Shown: piece after piece, positions 5,882 through 8,121 of the stretch
Position numbering within the stretch: the first letter of the stretch is position 1
How the letters are laid out: each line of letters begins with the position of its first letter
Assembly: GCA_025355035.1 (NCBI GenBank)
Contig: JANXLS010000560.1
Coordinates: 1 to 8,121 of the forward strand
Direction: 5' to 3'
DNA length: 8,121 nucleotides
Source: Planctomycetota bacterium
Lineage (GTDB): Bacteria > Planctomycetota > SZUA-567 > H5-PLA8
Notes under the pieces: model-generated
Database searches by the model: none
The model's input: only the letters and a program-made list of their open reading frames with translations
Told to the model about the DNA's origin: nothing
Program-made: the position numbers and the translations under genes

Positions 5882-5915
5882 AAAAAAAGCAAGACCGTGG
5901 GTTAGACGGTCCTGC
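5882..5915 (-). terminator. Intrinsic terminator in the leader of the aminotransferase gene
   Basis: On the - strand GCAGGACCGT (5915-5906) pairs with ACGGTCTTGC (5898-5889), giving 10 bp with one G-U pair, a 7-nt loop and then seven T (5888-5882). It is directed toward the aminotransferase gene, whose ATG is 84 bp further on. No - strand gene lies upstream in the window, because the next gene is divergent. So it is not the end of a recognisable coding gene. An attenuator or the end of a short non-coding RNA are the natural readings. Confidence 0.82.
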
Positions 5916-5937
5916 GCTGCAATAAGATTACTCTACA

Positions 5938-5956
5938 AGTTTGCAATATGCAAACT
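5938..5956. promoter_or_regulatory. Perfect inverted repeat, operator-like
   Basis: AGTTTGCA (5938-5945) and TGCAAACT (5949-5956) are perfect inverted 8-mers around the 3-nt spacer ATA. The 19-bp size and position between divergent genes fit a dimeric repressor or activator site. As RNA it would be a hairpin with a tight loop in the aminotransferase leader. The binding protein is unknown. Confidence 0.5.
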
Positions 5957-6028
5957 ATTTGTTGGGGAAAAAATGAGGTGACCGCTTTTTGATTTTTCGC
6001 CCCCACTTCCCCGCTCCACCGGTTAATC

Positions 6029-6059
6029 ATTAGAGCGGTTTTCAAATGTCTGAAGACAA
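6029..6059 (-). promoter_or_regulatory. Weak candidate promoter for the aminotransferase leader
   Basis: On the - strand TTGTCT (6059-6054) and TCTAAT (6034-6029) match the -35 and -10 consensus at 4/6 and 5/6, but with a long 19-nt spacer. It would start transcription near 6022, ahead of the terminator hairpin at 5915-5882. Low support. Confidence 0.22.
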
Positions 6060-6230
6060 ATCTGCTTGCGGCGGGCTGCGCGGTACTTCGTTAGACTCGC
6101 ATAAGTAGTCTCCAAATACGTTTCGCTCGTCTTCCTCGTCCCGCTTGCCCGGCGCGGCGCATCTTTGTCTCCATCCATTTGAAAAACGCTCTAGCATTCG
6201 CCTTAACGAATTCATCGACGGGACTACACC

Positions 6231-8121
6231 ATGTTTTCGACGCGCTTCATCTTCAATCTTGCGTTGTTCGGTTCAATTCTGTGTTCGCTACACGCCGGTG
6301 AAAGTCAGCCTGCAACGCCGCCTCTGGAATCGATCAAAACGTTTAAGACGTCGGCGGATTTGCAACTCGATCTCGTTCTATCGGAACCGGAAATTATCAA
6401 TCCGGTGTTCATCAATTTTGATGAGCGGGGACGGATGTGGGTGGTGGAGTATCGGCAATATCCGCAGCCGGCGGGGTTAAAGACGCTTAATATGGATGCG
6501 GTGTGGCGGTCGCAGTATGACAAAGTTCCACTTCCCCCGCCCCATCATATTCCCGGCAAGGATCGGATTTCGATTCACGAAAGCACGCGCGGCGATGGCG
6601 TGTTTGACAAGCACACGGTTTTTCTCGACGGATTGAGCATCGTCACGGCGGTTGAACGTGGGCGCGGCGGGGTGTGGGTGCTTAATCCGCCGTATCTTCT
6701 TTTTTATCCGGACACGAACAATGACGACATTCCGGATGGCCCGCCGGAAGTGTGTCTCGAAGGTTTCGGTATCGAAGACACACATTCGGTGGTGAACAGT
6801 TTGCGCTGGGGGCCGGATGGTTGGCTGTACGCGGCTCAGGGCAGCACGGTGACGGGGCACGTGAAGCGGCCCGGGGCTGCGGATAAGGAAGCGGTCGATA
6901 CGTTGGGGCAACTGATCTGGCGCTACCATCCGGAGACGCGGCGGTACGAAGTATTCGCTGAGGGTGGCGGGAATACGTTCGGTGTGGAGCTGGATTCAAA
7001 AGGCCGCATTTTTTCCGGACACAACGGCGGCGACACGCGCGGGTTCGATTACGTGCAGGGCGGTTATTCGCAGAAAGGATTTGAGAAGCACGGGCCGCTA
7101 TCGAATCCGTACACGTTTGGCTACTTTCCAATGATGAAGCACGACAAAAAAGTCACGCGCTTCACGCACACTTTTTTGACGTACGAAGGTGGCGCGCTCC
7201 CGGCAAAGTACAACGGAAAATTGTTTGCGGCGGATCCGTTGCGAGGAGCTGTTTTTGAGACGGAGATCACGCCGGTCGGAGCGACGTATGAGACGAAGGA
7301 TATTTGCGAGGCCGTTAAATCGAGCGACACGTGGTTTCGTCCGGTCGATGTCAAGATCGGGCCGGATGGGAACGTGTACATCGCCGATTGGTACGACGCG
7401 CACATCAGCCATTTGAAACATCGCGCCGGGTTGCTGGACACAGAGAACGGCCGGATCTATCGACTCCGAGCCAAGGACTCGACGCCGGTCAAGGCTGATG
7501 ATTTAAATGCGAAGTCGAGCGCGGAGTTGGTTGACGCGTTGAGGAGCGAGAATCGATGGGTGCGTCAGACGGCTCAACGGCTTTTAGGGGATCGGAAGGA
7601 CAAAACGATTATGCCAAAGTTGATGCAGATTCTGGCAGTTGACAAGGGACAGAGCGCAATTGAGGCGTGTTGGGCGCTGTATCAGACGGGTGGCTTTGAT
7701 GAACCGACGGCGATCAGTTTGTTGGAGCACGAAGATCCATACGTGCGGGGATGGGCGACGCGGTTGCTGTGCGATGAGAAGAAGGTGACGACGTCGGTTG
7801 TGTGGGCGCTGACGAGTTTGGCTCATGCGGAGAAGAACGTTGAAGTGCGGAGTCAGCTCGCATGTTCGGCTCGGCGGCTCCCGGCGAAGGATGCGCTTCC
7901 AATTGTTCGCGAATTATTGGTTCACAGTGAAGACGCGACGGACGGGCATATTCCGCTACTGCTGTGGTGGGCGATAGAAGCGAAGTGTGCGAACGATCGC
8001 GACGCGGTGATGGCGTTCGTTGGGGATCGGACGATGTGGACTCTTCCATTGGTTCGCGAGCATATTTTGGAACGACTCATGCGACGGTTGGCTTTGGCGG
8101 GGAGTCCGGAGGATCTGCTGG
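6231..8121 (+). CDS. PVC-type secreted 'membrane-bound dehydrogenase' protein: beta-propeller plus HEAT-like repeats (3' end outside window)
   Basis: 630 residues are visible and the frame is still open at the right edge. A signal peptide (about 1-22, basic Arg5, hydrophobic core, likely signal peptidase I cleavage after LHA) predicts export. Residues of about 40-413 look like the N-terminal propeller of the Pirellula/Verrucomicrobium dehydrogenase family: FINFDERGRMWVVEYRQYP (60-78), DTNNDDIPDG (161-170, possibly metal-binding), SLRWGPDGWLYAAQG (190-204), FGVELDSKGRIFSGHNGGDTR (250-270), RPVDVKIGPDGNVYIADWYD (370-389) and NGRIYRL (406-412). From about 430, helical HEAT-like repeats begin (NRWVRQTAQRLL, 441-452; DPYVRGWATRLL, 502-513). 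Family members often end in a c-type cytochrome domain with CxxCH, which would lie beyond the window. The substrate is unknown, and sugar or alcohol oxidation is only suggested by family naming. The Shine-Dalgarno is weak. The gene is transcribed divergently from the aminotransferase gene. Confidence 0.85.
   Translation, partial: MFSTRFIFNLALFGSILCSLHAGESQPATPPLESIKTFKTSADLQLDLVLSEPEIINPVFINFDERGRMWVVEYRQYPQPAGLKTLNMDAVWRSQYDKVPLPPPHHIPGKDRISIHESTRGDGVFDKHTVFLDGLSIVTAVERGRGGVWVLNPPYLLFYPDTNNDDIPDGPPEVCLEGFGIEDTHSVVNSLRWGPDGWLYAAQGSTVTGHVKRPGAADKEAVDTLGQLIWRYHPETRRYEVFAEGGGNTFGVELDSKGRIFSGHNGGDTRGFDYVQGGYSQKGFEKHGPLSNPYTFGYFPMMKHDKKVTRFTHTFLTYEGGALPAKYNGKLFAADPLRGAVFETEITPVGATYETKDICEAVKSSDTWFRPVDVKIGPDGNVYIADWYDAHISHLKHRAGLLDTENGRIYRLRAKDSTPVKADDLNAKSSAELVDALRSENRWVRQTAQRLLGDRKDKTIMPKLMQILAVDKGQSAIEACWALYQTGGFDEPTAISLLEHEDPYVRGWATRLLCDEKKVTTSVVWALTSLAHAEKNVEVRSQLACSARRLPAKDALPIVRELLVHSEDATDGHIPLLLWWAIEAKCANDRDAVMAFVGDRTMWTLPLVREHILERLMRRLALAGSPEDLL

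Larger units (their letters stand above)
5798..6230. other. Divergent intergenic region, 433 bp
   Basis: No convincing gene is seen on either strand. From left to right it holds: the aminotransferase Shine-Dalgarno (5803-5809), a - strand terminator hairpin (5882-5915), a perfect dyad (5938-5956), a GC-rich patch with CCGCTC (6011-6016) complementary to GAGCGG (6033-6038), a short palindrome TGTCT-GA-AGACA (6047-6058), and a 5-bp inverted pair AGACT (6093-6097) with AGTCT (6107-6111). Promoters for both divergent genes should lie here. Only a weak - strand candidate was found, and none was convincing for the + strand gene. Confidence 0.7.

Noticed and set aside
5902..6030. 42-codon - strand frame in the aminotransferase leader ending in the terminator loop, considered as a leader peptide
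   Set aside because: There is no run of aromatic or aspartate codons and no convincing ribosome binding site. A stop in the hairpin loop is likely chance.
6011..6038. CCGCTC/GAGCGG inverted pair as a + strand terminator
   Set aside because: It has only a 6-bp stem with a 16-nt loop, only four T follow, and there is no + strand gene upstream to terminate.
6145..6480. 111-codon + strand frame overlapping the start of the dehydrogenase-like gene
   Set aside because: It is out of frame with the gene at 6231, which has a signal peptide and family motifs. The overlapping frame is Arg-rich with no similarity to anything recognised.

Overview
The window reads as a chromosomal segment from a bacterium of the PVC group, most likely Verrucomicrobiota. 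The main reason is the gene on the + strand at the right edge, which has the composition of the large secreted 'putative membrane-bound dehydrogenase' proteins (Pirellula/Verrucomicrobium type: beta-propeller followed by HEAT-like repeats) that are numerous in Planctomycetota and Verrucomicrobiota. The phylum call is an inference from protein style, since no rRNA or tRNA gene is present.

Layout. Positions 1-5797 carry housekeeping genes, all on the - strand. Read 5' to 3' on that strand they are: a class I aminotransferase of the aspartate type (5797-4592), greA (4489-4019), pheA encoding chorismate mutase/prephenate dehydratase/ACT (3861-2650), tpiA (2600-1842, GTG start), secG (1768-1259) with an unusual Pro/Val/Ala/Thr-rich tail, yicC (1165-242), and the first 13 codons of what looks like guanylate kinase, gmk, running off the left edge (39-1). 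A 433-bp intergenic region (5798-6230) separates these from the divergent + strand gene at 6231, which is open to the end of the window (630 residues visible).

Non-coding structure. Two strong intrinsic-terminator hairpins with T tracts lie on the - strand directly upstream of a start codon on the same strand: one ends 8 bp before the pheA ATG, the other 84 bp before the aminotransferase ATG. In both leaders, an upstream segment can pair with the 5' half of the terminator stem, so both could be transcription attenuators. The two genes can be placed in the same phenylalanine branch (chorismate to prephenate to phenylpyruvate to phenylalanine). Between yicC and gmk sits a palindromic repeat element built from about eight copies of an 8-nt unit (RCACAAAG/CTTTGTGY). 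Smaller hairpins lie in the pheA-tpiA, tpiA-secG and secG-yicC gaps. A perfect 8-bp dyad with a 3-nt spacer lies in the divergent intergenic region.

How the genes fit together. pheA and the aminotransferase can make phenylalanine. tpiA serves glycolysis and gluconeogenesis. secG is part of the Sec translocon, which would export proteins such as the signal-peptide-bearing + strand product. greA rescues stalled RNA polymerase, yicC is an RNase-family protein and gmk supplies GDP. This is mostly a conserved core block. The less ordinary content is in the leaders, the repeat element and the SecG tail.
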